In this document: positions 9,962-19,513 of the stretch, piece by piece
How positions within the stretch are numbered: the stretch's first letter is position 1
Layout of the letters: the number at the start of each line of letters is the position of its first letter
Assembly (NCBI GenBank): GCA_023269235.1
Contig: JAHFTW010000003.1
Coordinates: 21,325 to 85,324 of the forward strand
Reading direction: 5' to 3'
Length of the DNA stretch: 64,000 bases
Source of the DNA: Thermoplasmata archaeon
GTDB lineage: Archaea > Thermoplasmatota > E2 > JACPAO01 > JAHFTW01
The notes under the pieces: model-generated
The model's input: only the letters and a program-made list of their open reading frames with translations
Database searches by the model: none
Told to the model about the DNA's origin: nothing
Position numbers and translations under genes: made by a program

Positions 9962-11281
9962 GTGGACCGGGCCGCCCTCCGCATCGCCTCGGGTCTGCTG
10001 GGCGACGGGCGGCGCTGGTGGGTGCTCACCGGACTTGCGCTCGCGGGCGTGCTGGCGCTTAGCGTGCTGGCCGCGGGCGTCCTTGAGGGGATGGACCGCG
10101 AGACCGAGCGTCGCATCGGCGACGCCTACACGGGCGACCAGCGGCTCACCCTCGGCGTCGGCACCTCGCCGGCAGGGCGCATGGACCTCGCCCACAACAG
10201 CACCTTGCGGGCGCTCCAGCAGTCGCTCTCCGACCAAGGCGTGCATTTGGAGGGGCGCGTCGAGACGAACATCGTCCTGGTGCGCGACTCGCTCGTTGCG
10301 GCGTACCTGACGCAGCAGGACTACACGGTGGCCCTCAACGGAGAGGGCGCCGGCGACGATTTCTCGGCCGCGCTCCTTCTCGGCCTCCCGCCGGGCGGGC
10401 TCGGGGTGGAGCGGATGCGCCCGTACTTGGTCGCGGGGCGGTTCCCGGACGGGTCCGCCCCTGGGGGGGCCATCGAGCTGATGCTCTCGGCCCCCGCCTT
10501 CACGTCGCTCCTGCCCGCCGAGGGCCGCGCCGCCTTGGACGCCGGGGCCTCGCTGGCAAGCCTCCTGGGCACCTTGCCGTTCGAGGTGACGGCGGGGCAC
10601 GCCACGGGCGGCTTCCTTGGCAAGGACGTCATCCGCGCCCCCGCGACGGTGGTCGGACTCTTCGAGACCCGCATCGAGATCCTGGACCGCCTCACCGTCC
10701 TTTCGTCGTTGGCCGACGCGCAGCGGCTCCTTGGCCGACCTGCCGACGGTCCGGTCAACGTCTTGGTGGCCGCAGGCAGCCCGTCCGTCGCGCAGCAAGC
10801 GGGGCGCGAGGCCGGCCTGCAGACAGCGGACGCGCACGCCTTCGCCGGCCCCTACGTCGGCCAGTTCGTCCAGGTCCTGCGCGCCCTCGCCCTCGCCGTG
10901 ACGGGCCTCCTGCTGGCCTTCCCAGTGCTGCTGCTCTGGTACGGCATCGTCCAGCAGCTCGACAAAGCACGCCGCGAGTTCGCGGTGGGCCGCGCCATCG
11001 GCGTCCCGCAGCGCACGCTCGCGACGGCCTTGGCGATTCTGGCGTGCCTTGTCATGGGCGCTGCCGCGGCGGTCGCGACCCTCCTCGTCGTCGGGTTGGG
11101 CGCGTGGCTCGGGGCGACGTTGCCGGGTTGGCGGGCCCTGCCGCTCCCCGTCGCCTTCGCCGTGCCCAGGTGGATGATCTTCTCCCTCGCCGTCCTGCTC
11201 CCCGTCGTCGCGGCCCTCGCCGTGCTGGGGACGCTGGGCCGCGTCCGCCGCCTCGACCTCGCCGCCACGCTGCGCGCCTGA
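9962..11281 (+). CDS. FtsX/MacB-like ABC transporter permease
   Basis: 439 residues. One N-terminal membrane helix (about 20-43), a ~270-residue extracytoplasmic region resembling the MacB periplasmic core, then three C-terminal helices. The segment '[15 protein letters not shown]' between helices 2 and 3 is typical of FtsX-family permeases. Start GTG 9962 is chosen because the frame further upstream runs into the preceding gene. No ATPase gene lies nearby, so its partner must be elsewhere. Substrate unknown. Confidence 0.72.
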   Translation: MDRAALRIASGLLGDGRRWWVLTGLALAGVLALSVLAAGVLEGMDRETERRIGDAYTGDQRLTLGVGTSPAGRMDLAHNSTLRALQQSLSDQGVHLEGRVETNIVLVRDSLVAAYLTQQDYTVALNGEGAGDDFSAALLLGLPPGGLGVERMRPYLVAGRFPDGSAPGGAIELMLSAPAFTSLLPAEGRAALDAGASLASLLGTLPFEVTAGHATGGFLGKDVIRAPATVVGLFETRIEILDRLTVLSSLADAQRLLGRPADGPVNVLVAAGSPSVAQQAGREAGLQTADAHAFAGPYVGQFVQVLRALALAVTGLLLAFPVLLLWYGIVQQLDKARREFAVGRAIGVPQRTLATALAILACLVMGAAAAVATLLVVGLGAWLGATLPGWRALPLPVAFAVPRWMIFSLAVLLPVVAALAVLGTLGRVRRLDLAATLRA

Positions 11282-11339
11282 ATGGCTCCAGGAGGCGACA
11301 GGGACAAGCCTGATAGCCCCCGCCGAATGGTCGCCAAGC

Positions 11340-12482
11340 GTGCAGTTCCAGGCCACCCCAGAGCAGCAGCTCATCCGCCAGACGATGCGGGAGTTCGCCG
11401 AAGGGGAGCTCAAGCCGCTGGCCGCGAAGATGGACGAGGAGGACTGGTGGCCGAGCGAGTTCGTTCCGCGCATGGCCGAGCTTGGCCTCATGGGCATGAC
11501 GGTCGCCACCGAGTGGGGCGGCTCCGGCCTCGACGCTGTTAGCTACAACATCGCCATCGAGGAGATCGCCCGCGTCTCCGGCAGCATGGCGCTGTCGCTC
11601 GCGGCGCACAACGGCCTCGGCATCAGCCAAATCTACACGCAGGGCAACGACGCCCAGCGCGAACGCTTCGTGCGCCCCATGGCGCAGGGCAAGAAGATTG
11701 GCGCTTGGTGCCTCACCGAGCCCGGCGCCGGCTCCGACGCCGCCGGCCTCAGCACGACCGCCGTGAAGGACGGCGACGGCTGGCGCATCAACGGGCAGAA
11801 GCAGTTCATCACGAACGGCCACTGCGCCGACGTCTTCACCATCATGGCGAAGACCGACCCCAAGCTGCACAGCAAGGGCATCACCGCGTTCGTCGCCGAG
11901 AAAGGCGCCAAGGGGCTACGCCTCGGCAAGAAGGAGGACAAGCTCGGCATGCGCGGCAGCATCACGAGCCAGATCTACTTCGACGACCTCTGGGTCCCCG
12001 CCGACGCCACCGTCGGCAAGATCGGCGAAGGCTTCACGGGCACGATGAAGACGCTCGACGCCGGCCGCATCGCCATCGGCAGCCTCGCGCTCGGCCTCGC
12101 GCAGGGCGCCTTCGACGCCAGCCTCGCGTACGCGAAGGAGCGCAAACAATTCGGCAAGCCCATCGCGGACAACCAGGCCATCCAGTGGAAGCTCGCCGAC
12201 ATGGCCACGCAAATCGAGGCCGCCCGCCTCCTGCTCGCCAAGGCCGCGACCCGCAAGGACCAGGGGCTCCCGTTCACGCAGGAGGCCAGCATGGGCAAGC
12301 TGTACGCCAGCGAGGTCGGCATGTGGGCCACCACGCAGGCCATCCAGATTCACGGCGGCAACGGCTACACGAAGGACTACCCCGTCGAGCGCATGTTCCG
12401 CGACGTCAAGCTGTGCGAGATCGGCGAAGGCTCCAGCGAGGTCCAAAGAATGGTCATCGCCAAGACGATTGGCCTTCGCTAG
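11340..12482 (+). CDS. Acyl-CoA dehydrogenase
   Basis: 380 residues, full length for a flavin acyl-CoA dehydrogenase, which oxidises acyl-CoA to trans-2-enoyl-CoA and passes electrons to ETF. Signatures: '[12 protein letters not shown]' in the middle domain, '[16 protein letters not shown]' and '[10 protein letters not shown]' near the C-terminus, where short- and branched-chain enzymes keep the catalytic Glu. Start is GTG 11340 ([19 protein letters not shown]). A thiolase and a 3-hydroxyacyl-CoA dehydrogenase lie within 3.5 kb on the same strand, supporting a role in beta-oxidation or butyrate-type metabolism. Chain-length preference cannot be told. Confidence 0.93.
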   Translation: MQFQATPEQQLIRQTMREFAEGELKPLAAKMDEEDWWPSEFVPRMAELGLMGMTVATEWGGSGLDAVSYNIAIEEIARVSGSMALSLAAHNGLGISQIYTQGNDAQRERFVRPMAQGKKIGAWCLTEPGAGSDAAGLSTTAVKDGDGWRINGQKQFITNGHCADVFTIMAKTDPKLHSKGITAFVAEKGAKGLRLGKKEDKLGMRGSITSQIYFDDLWVPADATVGKIGEGFTGTMKTLDAGRIAIGSLALGLAQGAFDASLAYAKERKQFGKPIADNQAIQWKLADMATQIEAARLLLAKAATRKDQGLPFTQEASMGKLYASEVGMWATTQAIQIHGGNGYTKDYPVERMFRDVKLCEIGEGSSEVQRMVIAKTIGLR

Positions 12483-12563
12483 ATGGACACGCGAGCAAGT
12501 GCGTTCACCTCGGTCGGGCGAAACCCTTTCCTATCAGAATCATCCCATGTCCGCATGCCGCTC

Positions 12564-12785
12564 ATGGCAACCTACCAGGTCCCCGTCGTCGTCGAGCGTG
12601 ACGGCGAAGGCTACCACGTCTTCTGCCCCTCGATTCGGGGTTGCCGGTCCCACGGCGCGACGTACGAAGAGGCCCTGGAACGCATCCAGGACGCCATTCG
12701 GCTGAACCTTGAACTCATGCAGGAACGCGGCGAGCCTTTCGTTGCCGCGGACGCCAGCCTGACGACAGTGCAAGTCGCAGTCTAG
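12564..12785 (+). CDS. hicB: HicB-like antitoxin
   Basis: 73 residues. The core 'YQVPVVVERDGEGYHVFCPSIRGCRSHGATYEEA' region is the partial RNase H-like fold of the HicB/UPF0150 family, ending in a helix with AIRLNLELM. I prefer ATG 12564 (MATYQVP) over 12555 and the upstream in-frame ATG 12483. It precedes the HicA gene by 8 nt, forming a standard pair, though antitoxin first. HicB would neutralise HicA; no separate DNA-binding tail is visible. Confidence 0.85.
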   Translation: MATYQVPVVVERDGEGYHVFCPSIRGCRSHGATYEEALERIQDAIRLNLELMQERGEPFVAADASLTTVQVAV

Positions 12786-12793
12786 GTGGGTCG

Positions 12794-13009
12794 ATGCCGC
12801 CCAAGTTGCCCCGCGTCACGGCCGAGAAGGTCGCCCGTGCGTTGAGGACGAAGGGATTCACGGTCGTCCGTCAATCCGGCAGCCACCGCATCTACGAGGA
12901 CGCAACTGGACGCCGCGCGACCGTGGCGTTCCACTCCGGGCAGGTTCTACCACCCCGAACGCTGCAAGGGATTCTGGATGACGCAGGGCTTGGACCAGAC
13001 GACCTGTGA
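12794..13009 (+). CDS. hicA: HicA-like mRNA interferase toxin
   Basis: 71 residues with a double-stranded RNA-binding-like fold signature: 'KGFTVVRQSGSHRIYEDATG', containing the conserved GSH with the catalytic His, then 'VAFHSG' and 'LPPRTLQGILDDAGL'. HicA toxins cleave mRNA and are held by HicB, encoded immediately upstream. The pair sits between two fatty-acid metabolism genes, so it is probably an inserted module. Confidence 0.9.
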   Translation: MPPKLPRVTAEKVARALRTKGFTVVRQSGSHRIYEDATGRRATVAFHSGQVLPPRTLQGILDDAGLGPDDL

Positions 13010-13046
13010 GCCTCACCTTCAAGAACCCGGTCCTTCTGGAAGCCTT

Positions 13047-14234
13047 GTGGACGACGCCCGCCGCCCGGTCCTGGTCGCAGGAGCCCGCACCCCCATCGGG
13101 AAGTTCCAGGGTGCCCTCTCCAGTCTGACGGCCACCCAGCTCGGCGCCGTCGCAGTCAAGGAAGCCGTCCACCGCGCGGGCCTCAGGCCCTCGGACATCG
13201 AGGAGGTCATCCTCGGCAACGTCCTCCAGGCCGGCCTTGGCCAGAACCCCGCCCGCGCCGCAGCACTTTGGGCGGGCCTCCCCGACTCCGTTCCTTCCTT
13301 CACCGTCAACAAGGTCTGCGGCAGCGCCCTCAAGGCCATCATGCTCGCCGCGCAGGCCATCAAGGCCGGTGACCGCCAGGTCGTCGTCGCGGGCGGCATG
13401 GAGTCCATGACCAACGCGCCCCACCTGCTCATGGGCTCGCGCAACGGCATCAAGTTTGGCGACGGCAAGCTCGTGGACCACATGCAGCACGATGGGTTGT
13501 GGGACCAGTACAACGACTTCGCGATGGGCGTCACGGGCGAGATCGTCGCGGAGCGCCACCACGTCACGCGCGCCCAGTCCGACGCCTTCGCCGAGCGCAG
13601 CAACCACCTCGCCGCGGCCGCGCAGAAGGCCGGCAAGTTCGACGTCGAGATCGTCCCCGTCACTATCCCGCAGCGCAAGGGCGACCCCATCATCGTCCGC
13701 CAGGACGAGGGCATCCGCGCCGACACCACGGCCGCCACGCTCGGCAAACTCAAGCCCTCGTTCAAGCCGGACGGCCAGGTCACCGCCGGCAACGCCAGCC
13801 AGATCTCGGACGGCGCCGCGGCCGTCGTCGTCACCTCGATGGCCTACGCCAAGGCGCACAAGCTCCCCATCCTTGGCGAGATCCTCGCCTACGACGCCTC
13901 CGGCACGAAGCCCGAGTGGGTCATGGAGGCGCCCATCCTCTCGGTCAAGAACCTCCTCGCGAAGACCCATCTCACCATCGCCGACATCGCCCTCCTGGAG
14001 CACAACGAAGCGTTCGCCTCGGCCTCCTGCGCGGTCGCCAAGGGCGTCGGCATCCCGGACGAGAAGTTCAACGTCAACGGCGGCGCGGTGGCGCTTGGCC
14101 ACCCTATCGGAGCTTCCGGCGCCCGTGTCCTCCTCACACTCGCGCACGAGCTCAAGCGCCGCGGCGGCGGCAAGGGCATCGCGACCCTCTGCCTCGGCGG
14201 CGGCAACGCCGTGAGCCTGCTCCTTCAGGTGTAG
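13047..14234 (+). CDS. Thiolase (acetyl-CoA C-acyltransferase)
   Basis: 395 residues. The nucleophile lies in '[11 protein letters not shown]', the catalytic His in '[18 protein letters not shown]' and the second Cys in '[12 protein letters not shown]', so all active-site parts are present. It condenses two acetyl-CoA or cleaves 3-ketoacyl-CoA. The open frame begins inside hicA; GTG 13047 ([18 protein letters not shown]) fits the family N-terminus. It groups with the acyl-CoA dehydrogenase upstream and the hydroxyacyl-CoA dehydrogenase downstream. Confidence 0.93.
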   Translation: MDDARRPVLVAGARTPIGKFQGALSSLTATQLGAVAVKEAVHRAGLRPSDIEEVILGNVLQAGLGQNPARAAALWAGLPDSVPSFTVNKVCGSALKAIMLAAQAIKAGDRQVVVAGGMESMTNAPHLLMGSRNGIKFGDGKLVDHMQHDGLWDQYNDFAMGVTGEIVAERHHVTRAQSDAFAERSNHLAAAAQKAGKFDVEIVPVTIPQRKGDPIIVRQDEGIRADTTAATLGKLKPSFKPDGQVTAGNASQISDGAAAVVVTSMAYAKAHKLPILGEILAYDASGTKPEWVMEAPILSVKNLLAKTHLTIADIALLEHNEAFASASCAVAKGVGIPDEKFNVNGGAVALGHPIGASGARVLLTLAHELKRRGGGKGIATLCLGGGNAVSLLLQV

Positions 14235-14286
14235 GGCCGGCCGTCGCGTCGGGGTCCTTTTCTACAACGTCCCGTCTTGCCGGGCC

Positions 14287-14709
14287 ATGGCCCGCCGCAT
14301 CACCATCCAGCGCTATCCGCTCCTGAAGGTCACGATTCCTTTGGCCCTCGTCGTCGCGGCCGTCGGCATCTACCTCTTCATCTCCCACACGGCCTCCTGC
14401 ACGGCCGACATCGCCACCGACGCCAACTGCACGGTCGGCTCCAGCTACAACGACCACCCGACCCTGGTCATCCTTCCCTGGCTCCTGGTCGCCGCCGTCG
14501 TCGCCCTCGCCGGCGCCCTCGTGAAGAAGAAGGACGAGGTCACGTTCGTCTTCCCGACCGACCAGCTCAAGTCCTCCAGCCGCGCCGACCTGCAGAAGGT
14601 CCTCGACGGCCTCGAGGAGGCCCGCCGCAAGGGGGAGATTCCCGAGGACCGCTACGTCAACGCCCGGGACCGCGTGCTCGCCGAGATGGGCAAAGCCAAG
14701 GGCAAGTAG
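14287..14709 (+). CDS. Small two-helix membrane protein, unknown
   Basis: 140 residues from ATG 14287. Two membrane helices (about 13-34 and 58-77) flank a short outside loop with two Cys (CTADIATDANC), and the cytoplasmic C-terminus has a helix like a short SHOCT segment (LDGLEEARRKGEIPEDRYVNARDRVL). I recognise no specific family. It sits between thiolase and the 3-hydroxyacyl-CoA dehydrogenase on the same strand. Confidence 0.7.
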   Translation: MARRITIQRYPLLKVTIPLALVVAAVGIYLFISHTASCTADIATDANCTVGSSYNDHPTLVILPWLLVAAVVALAGALVKKKDEVTFVFPTDQLKSSSRADLQKVLDGLEEARRKGEIPEDRYVNARDRVLAEMGKAKGK

Positions 14710-14772
14710 GGTCGGCTTTCTCCTCGAAGGGGCTCCAGCGGGGTTTTCAATCCACGCCCCCGTGGCCGCGCC

Positions 14773-15624
14773 ATGAGCATCCAGAACGTCGGCGTCGTGG
14801 GCGCCGGGCAGATGGGCGCCGGCATCGCGCAGGTCGCCGCCCAAGCCGGGTTCAAGGTCACCCTCGTGGACCTCAAGCCGGAGTTCGTCGCCAAGGGAAT
14901 CGCCACCGTCGAGAAGTCGCTCGCCAAACTGGTCGAGAAGAAGGTCCTCACGCAGGAGCAGGCCACCGCGGCCCGCGGCCGCCTGACGACCGCGACGGAC
15001 CTCATGGCGCTCGCCGGATGCGACCTGGTCGTCGAGGCCATCGTCGAGAACGCCGACATCAAGCGCAAGCTGTTCACGGAGCTCGACGGCCTCGTGGGCC
15101 CGGCCGCCATCCTGGCGAGCAACACCAGCAGCATCCCCATCACGCTCCTCGCCGCCGCCACGAAGCGCCCGGACCGCTTCATCGGAATGCACTTCATGAA
15201 CCCCGTCCCGTTGATGAAGCTCATCGAGGTCATCCGCGGCGCGGACACCTCGGACGCGACGCTCGCGGCCGTCGTCGCGGCGGGCCAGGCGATGGGCAAG
15301 GAGGTCCACAGCTGCCGCGACTTCCCCGGATTCATCAGCAACCGCGTCCTCATGCCGATGATCAACGAGGCCATCTTCTGCCTCCACGAAGGCGTCGCCA
15401 CCGCCGAGGACATCGACGCCATCATGAAGCTCGGCATGAACCACCCGATGGGCCCCCTCGCCCTCGCGGACTTCATCGGCCTCGACACCTGCCTCGCCAT
15501 CCTCAACGTCCTCTACGACGGCTTCAAGGACCCCAAGTACCGCGCCTGCCCCCTCCTGGTCCAGAAGGTCCAGGCCGGCCACCTCGGCAAGAAGTCGGGC
15601 CGCGGCTTCTACCGGTACGGGTGA
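14773..15624 (+). CDS. hbd: 3-hydroxyacyl-CoA (3-hydroxybutyryl-CoA) dehydrogenase
   Basis: 283 residues, the normal size of the single-function enzyme. The N-terminal Rossmann motif is '[17 protein letters not shown]'. Also present are '[10 protein letters not shown]', '[17 protein letters not shown]' with the catalytic His, and '[18 protein letters not shown]'. It reversibly oxidises 3-hydroxyacyl-CoA to acetoacetyl-CoA-type products with NAD(P). Enoyl-CoA hydratase, the missing step of the cycle, is not in the window. Confidence 0.93.
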   Translation: MSIQNVGVVGAGQMGAGIAQVAAQAGFKVTLVDLKPEFVAKGIATVEKSLAKLVEKKVLTQEQATAARGRLTTATDLMALAGCDLVVEAIVENADIKRKLFTELDGLVGPAAILASNTSSIPITLLAAATKRPDRFIGMHFMNPVPLMKLIEVIRGADTSDATLAAVVAAGQAMGKEVHSCRDFPGFISNRVLMPMINEAIFCLHEGVATAEDIDAIMKLGMNHPMGPLALADFIGLDTCLAILNVLYDGFKDPKYRACPLLVQKVQAGHLGKKSGRGFYRYG

Positions 15625-15627
15625 TTC

Positions 15628-16902
15628 GTGACCGGGGCGCTGTCCCCATCCGCCCCTGCCCCTGAGGCCCCCGCGGAACCAGACGAGCAGCACGCGGTGC
15701 TCAAGCGCATCCGCCGACTGGGCCAGCCGACCGCCCCGTTCCGCAAGGGGGGGCTGGGTCCCTGGCTCGTCGTCTCCATCGGCCTCCTTGCCACTACCAT
15801 CCTGGTGCCTTTCGTGGCGCCCAAGTGGGCCGGCTTGGACGAACGCATCGCGACGCTTGCCGCCCTCACGTTCCTCCTCGCCGCGCCCGGCCTCGCCATG
15901 CGCATGGGACGCCGCGCCGTCTGGATCGCCGCCTCCGTCGTCGCGGTCCTGTACGGCCTGTCAGCATGGGGGGGCCTGGCCCTGCACCTCGAGGACCTCT
16001 TCCTCGTCGCCGTCCTCGTCAGCTTCGGCATCTTCCTCCTCGCGGGCCTCAACCTCGTCCTCGTCCTCGAGGAGATGGTGTACGACATCCACCGCCTCCT
16101 CGTGCATCCTCGCAACCGTGCCTGGATGGGGGCGCCGTTCCTGCTGGTGGCCGCGCTCAGCCTGGGCCTGCCTTGGTGGGAGGCGCACGGCGGGCCCGGG
16201 TTCCCGGTGCTCTACACCGCGGCGGTCGCTTGTTCGCTCCTGCTCGGTCTCTGGTGGCTCGTGCGCGGAGCCTACCGCATTGGCGGCGAGGACGCCATCG
16301 TCCGCGAACTGCACCTCCTGGCCTTCTCCGTCCTGGCCGCCGCCGGCCTCGCCGAGGCCATCGGCTACCTGCAGCGCGCCGAGTCGCTCGTCCCCAGCGT
16401 CGTCGCCTACCTCAGCCTCATCGGCACCTGGGTGTACGTCAACTACACCACGCTGCAGCGCGCCCACTTCATCCTCAAGGCCCAGGACGCAGGGCCGTGG
16501 GTCGCCATCCTGCTCTCCGCCAGCTTCGCCATCGTCGCGCACGCCAACGCCCTCTTCCGCGCCGAAGGCACCGTCGCCGTCCAGGACCTGCTCGGCCGCC
16601 GTGTCACCTACATGATCCTCGGCATCGCGGCGGGCGTCGTCTTCCTGGTCGCGCGCGGTCTGTGGCGCGGCTTCACGGCGATGACGCAGGAGTCCCGCCT
16701 GCCGGCGGGCTCGCGGCGCGCCGCCGCCCAGGCCGGCAAGGTCGCCGGCTCACTGCTCGCGACCGAGCAAAAGGTCGAACAGGCCACCCTCCTCGTGTTC
16801 AAGGCCATTGACCGCGTCCTGCCGGGCGAGCGCTCGCCGCCGCAGCGCCACCCGCGGCCGTGGGAGCTGGACGGAGAGGGTTTGGGGCCTCGCGTCCGCT
16901 GA
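15628..16902 (+). CDS. Polytopic membrane protein, unknown
   Basis: 424 residues starting at GTG 15628, 3 nt after the preceding gene, so probably co-transcribed. About ten hydrophobic segments lie between residues 45 and 350, after a Pro/Ala-rich head. The C-terminal ~75 residues are charged and probably cytoplasmic. No family recognised. Confidence 0.7.
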   Translation: MTGALSPSAPAPEAPAEPDEQHAVLKRIRRLGQPTAPFRKGGLGPWLVVSIGLLATTILVPFVAPKWAGLDERIATLAALTFLLAAPGLAMRMGRRAVWIAASVVAVLYGLSAWGGLALHLEDLFLVAVLVSFGIFLLAGLNLVLVLEEMVYDIHRLLVHPRNRAWMGAPFLLVAALSLGLPWWEAHGGPGFPVLYTAAVACSLLLGLWWLVRGAYRIGGEDAIVRELHLLAFSVLAAAGLAEAIGYLQRAESLVPSVVAYLSLIGTWVYVNYTTLQRAHFILKAQDAGPWVAILLSASFAIVAHANALFRAEGTVAVQDLLGRRVTYMILGIAAGVVFLVARGLWRGFTAMTQESRLPAGSRRAAAQAGKVAGSLLATEQKVEQATLLVFKAIDRVLPGERSPPQRHPRPWELDGEGLGPRVR

Positions 16903-16930
16903 CCACGCACAGTGCGGGGTCGTCGGGGAC

Positions 16931-18064
16931 CTAGGCCGTCATCGGGGCGGCGATGGCCGGCAGCTGCGCCGGGACCGGCTGCTGCAGGCCGTTCAGGCCC
17001 GCGGCGGGGAAGTAGGAGACCGTGCGGCCCTGGTGGATGGCCTCGACGAGGCGGGCCTCCACGAGGCGGCGGACGTGCCAGTGCGCGATGGAGGGCTGGA
17101 TGCCGAGCGCCTGGCAGAGCGCCTTCTGCAGGATGCCGGGGTTGGCGCGGATGGCCTCCGCGACTTCCTTGCTGCGGCCGTTTTGCAGGATGGCGTAGGC
17201 GTCCTTCTGGTCGTGGCCGAAGCGGCCGCCGTTCTCGTAGTAGTGGCGGCTGCGGCCCTTGCGGATGCTGCCGATGAGGTGCTGCTGCTCGATGAGGCGC
17301 AGGTGGTGCAGGACCGCGGTGCGCGACAGGCCGGTGGCGTCGCCGAGGGCCTGGAGGCTGATGCCGGGCTGCTGCAGGATGAGGGCGTAGAGCGCCTCGC
17401 GGCGGGGGTGGCCGAGGACGGTGTCCTTCTCGAAGCGGGTGAAGAGGGGCGACGCGAACGGCAGGAGGCGCTTCAGGTCGGTGGTCCTGCTGGCGGCGGC
17501 GCCCGCGCCGACGGTGAGGGTGCCGCTCGAGCCGGCGAGCCAGAAGGCGAAGAAGGTCGCGGCGGCGCTGCCGACCGCGACGAGGGAGGCCGCGATGAAG
17601 CCGGTGACTGGCGAGGGCGCGGCCGGCGCTGGGGCGGCGGACTGGGGGGCGTCCTCGGCGACGATGTCTGGGGTCGCGAACGCGGACTCGACGACGGCGA
17701 CGGCGCGGTAGGCGCCTTCGTTGGCGTCGTCCACGGCCTTGTGCGCCTTCTGGAGGATGGCATCGGGGTCCACGGCGCGGTAGGCGTCGTCCGCGGCGGC
17801 CGCCGCAGACGCCTGGGCGCTTGCTCCGGTGGCCTGCGCGGTCGCACGGGTCTGCTCGGCGGTCTGGACGGCCTGCTCCTGCGAGGGCGGGGCGGGGGGC
17901 TGCGGGAGCTGCTGCAGGATGCCGGTGCGGTCAAGGAGAGACTTGGCCTTCTCGGCGGTGTCGCGGGCCTCGCCGAGGAGGCTAGCGCTTGACGCAGAAG
18001 CGAGCAGGACGACAATCAGCAGAAGCGCGGCGGACAACCGGCCACCACGGCCCAACGCGGACAT
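16931..18064 (-). CDS. Membrane-anchored regulator with two winged-helix domains
   Basis: 377 residues from ATG 18064, which starts a signal-like hydrophobic stretch (12-26). An Ala/Gln/Asp-rich extracytoplasmic region follows, then a membrane helix near 155-175. The cytoplasmic half carries two ArsR-like winged helices: the first includes 'ILQQPGISLQALGDATGLSRTAVLHHLRL' (about 220-285), the second 'IRANPGILQKALCQALGIQPSIAHWHVRRLV' (about 300-350). It is inferred to be a one-component membrane sensor-regulator. A TATA-like box (gtttaatac, 18087-18095) lies 26 nt before the ATG. The longer frame to 18580 overlaps the divergent gene and is rejected. Confidence 0.8.
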   Translation of the reverse strand: MSALGRGGRLSAALLLIVVLLASASSASLLGEARDTAEKAKSLLDRTGILQQLPQPPAPPSQEQAVQTAEQTRATAQATGASAQASAAAAADDAYRAVDPDAILQKAHKAVDDANEGAYRAVAVVESAFATPDIVAEDAPQSAAPAPAAPSPVTGFIAASLVAVGSAAATFFAFWLAGSSGTLTVGAGAAASRTTDLKRLLPFASPLFTRFEKDTVLGHPRREALYALILQQPGISLQALGDATGLSRTAVLHHLRLIEQQHLIGSIRKGRSRHYYENGGRFGHDQKDAYAILQNGRSKEVAEAIRANPGILQKALCQALGIQPSIAHWHVRRLVEARLVEAIHQGRTVSYFPAAGLNGLQQPVPAQLPAIAAPMTA

Positions 18065-18086
18065 AGGAGGCGAACACCAGGAGAGC

Positions 18087-18095
18087 GTATTAAAC
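18087..18095 (-). promoter_or_regulatory. TATA box for the membrane-anchored regulator
   Basis: gtttaatac on the minus strand sits about 26 nt before ATG 18064, predicting a leaderless transcript. Confidence 0.5.
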
Positions 18096-18236
18096 GGGTT
18101 GGTCGGGACATGAAAACGACCCGGAGGCGAACCGGTTCGGGGCAGGCCGGGGCCGGTGGAGCCAGCTAGCGGGGGGTCGTCGCCCAGGGAGAAGACAGCA
18201 AACGTTTTTGTAGAAGTTTGGCAGAGTCCAGGCTGG

Positions 18237-19232
18237 ATGCAGCGTGGCGACCTCCTCGAGCAGGTGCGGGCCTCCCTGGCGCGCGCGGGCTTCACGGTGA
18301 GCGAGCGCTGCGACCTGCGCCCCGTCAGCTTCGACCTCGTTGCGCGCCGCGAGAAGGACCTCGTCATGGTCAAGGTCCTCGGCAACGTGGACGCCCTCTC
18401 CGAGCCCATCGCGCAAGAGATCAAGGTGCTCTGCAAGTTCCTCGACGCGCGCCCCATCCTGGTCGGCCAGCGCGCCGGCGCCGGCGCCCTCGAGGACGGC
18501 GTCGTGTACAACCGCCACGACATCCCCATCATGACCCCGGCCACGCTGGAGCAGTATGTCCTGCACGGCGAGGCCCCCATGGTCTTCGCGGCCCCCGGCG
18601 GCTTCTACGTCCACCTCGACGCCGCCGCGTTGCGTCGCGCCCGCGAGGCCGCGCAAGTCAGCCTGGGCGTCATGGCCCAGCTCGCCGGCGTCTCGCGCCG
18701 GGCCATCCAGATGTACGAGGAGGGCATGAGCGCCAGCATCGACGCCGCGATGCGCCTTGAGGCGGCCTTGCAGTCAGAGCTCATCCGGCCCGTGGACCCG
18801 TTCGCGGCCTTCGACCCACGCCTGTTCGCGGCGCCGCAGCCGGCACGGGCGCAGGACGAGGACCCGATGCAGGCCGCCGTGCGCCGCATGCTGGAATCGC
18901 TCGGCTACCAGGTGCGCCCCACCAACCGCAGCCCCTTCAACGCCCTCTCCACGCCGGAGTCCGACCAGCCCTCCAAGCCCCCGACTCCCGCCGGCACGCT
19001 CCTCACCGGCATGGGCGAGGAGTCGCCGCAGCTCAAGCGCCGCGCCCGCATCGTGACGAGCGTGAGCCGCGTCACGGGCCGCCCCGGTTTCTTCATCGTC
19101 GAGCGCACGACGCGCACCAGCCTCGAGGGCACGCCGCTCGTCACGCGCGAGGAGCTGCGCCGCCTCGACGACCCCGCGGCCGTGCTGGAGCTCATTCTCG
19201 CCCGACAGACCGCGGCGTCGCGCGACGCCTAG
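18237..19232 (+). CDS. COG1395-type archaeal HTH transcriptional regulator
   Basis: 331 residues from ATG 18237 (MQRGDLLEQVRASLARAGF). The N-terminal half resembles a restriction-endonuclease-like fold ('DLVARREKDLVMVKVLGNVDAL'). An XRE-type helix-turn-helix follows ('REAAQVSLGVMAQLAGVSRRAIQMYEEG', about 135-170), then a C-terminal domain. This matches the conserved archaeal 'putative HTH-type transcriptional regulatory protein' family in order and length. A T-rich box (tttttgtag) about 30 nt upstream supports the start. The targets are unknown. It is divergent from the membrane-anchored regulator. Confidence 0.82.
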   Translation: MQRGDLLEQVRASLARAGFTVSERCDLRPVSFDLVARREKDLVMVKVLGNVDALSEPIAQEIKVLCKFLDARPILVGQRAGAGALEDGVVYNRHDIPIMTPATLEQYVLHGEAPMVFAAPGGFYVHLDAAALRRAREAAQVSLGVMAQLAGVSRRAIQMYEEGMSASIDAAMRLEAALQSELIRPVDPFAAFDPRLFAAPQPARAQDEDPMQAAVRRMLESLGYQVRPTNRSPFNALSTPESDQPSKPPTPAGTLLTGMGEESPQLKRRARIVTSVSRVTGRPGFFIVERTTRTSLEGTPLVTREELRRLDDPAAVLELILARQTAASRDA

Positions 19233-19513
19233 AGACTGCGGTTGGCGTGGGCTCCGTCGCGGAAACTGCTTCTCTCGCGGGATTTGGCGACGCCTGAGCT
19301 ATCCGCGGATTACGCGGTTTGCGTGGAACGACGCCGACGGGTGGCGCTTCGCGCCACCCCAATCGAATTGCATTTGCATCCAGCCGTTCAGCGCGACGAC
19401 GCCGTCGGAGCCGTCCGGGATGCGCTGGAAAGGTTGGCGAACCGACGCATCGCGCGGCGAGGGACGAGACGATGCCCGATCCAGCCAATCGAACGGAATC
19501 CGGCGATTCGACC

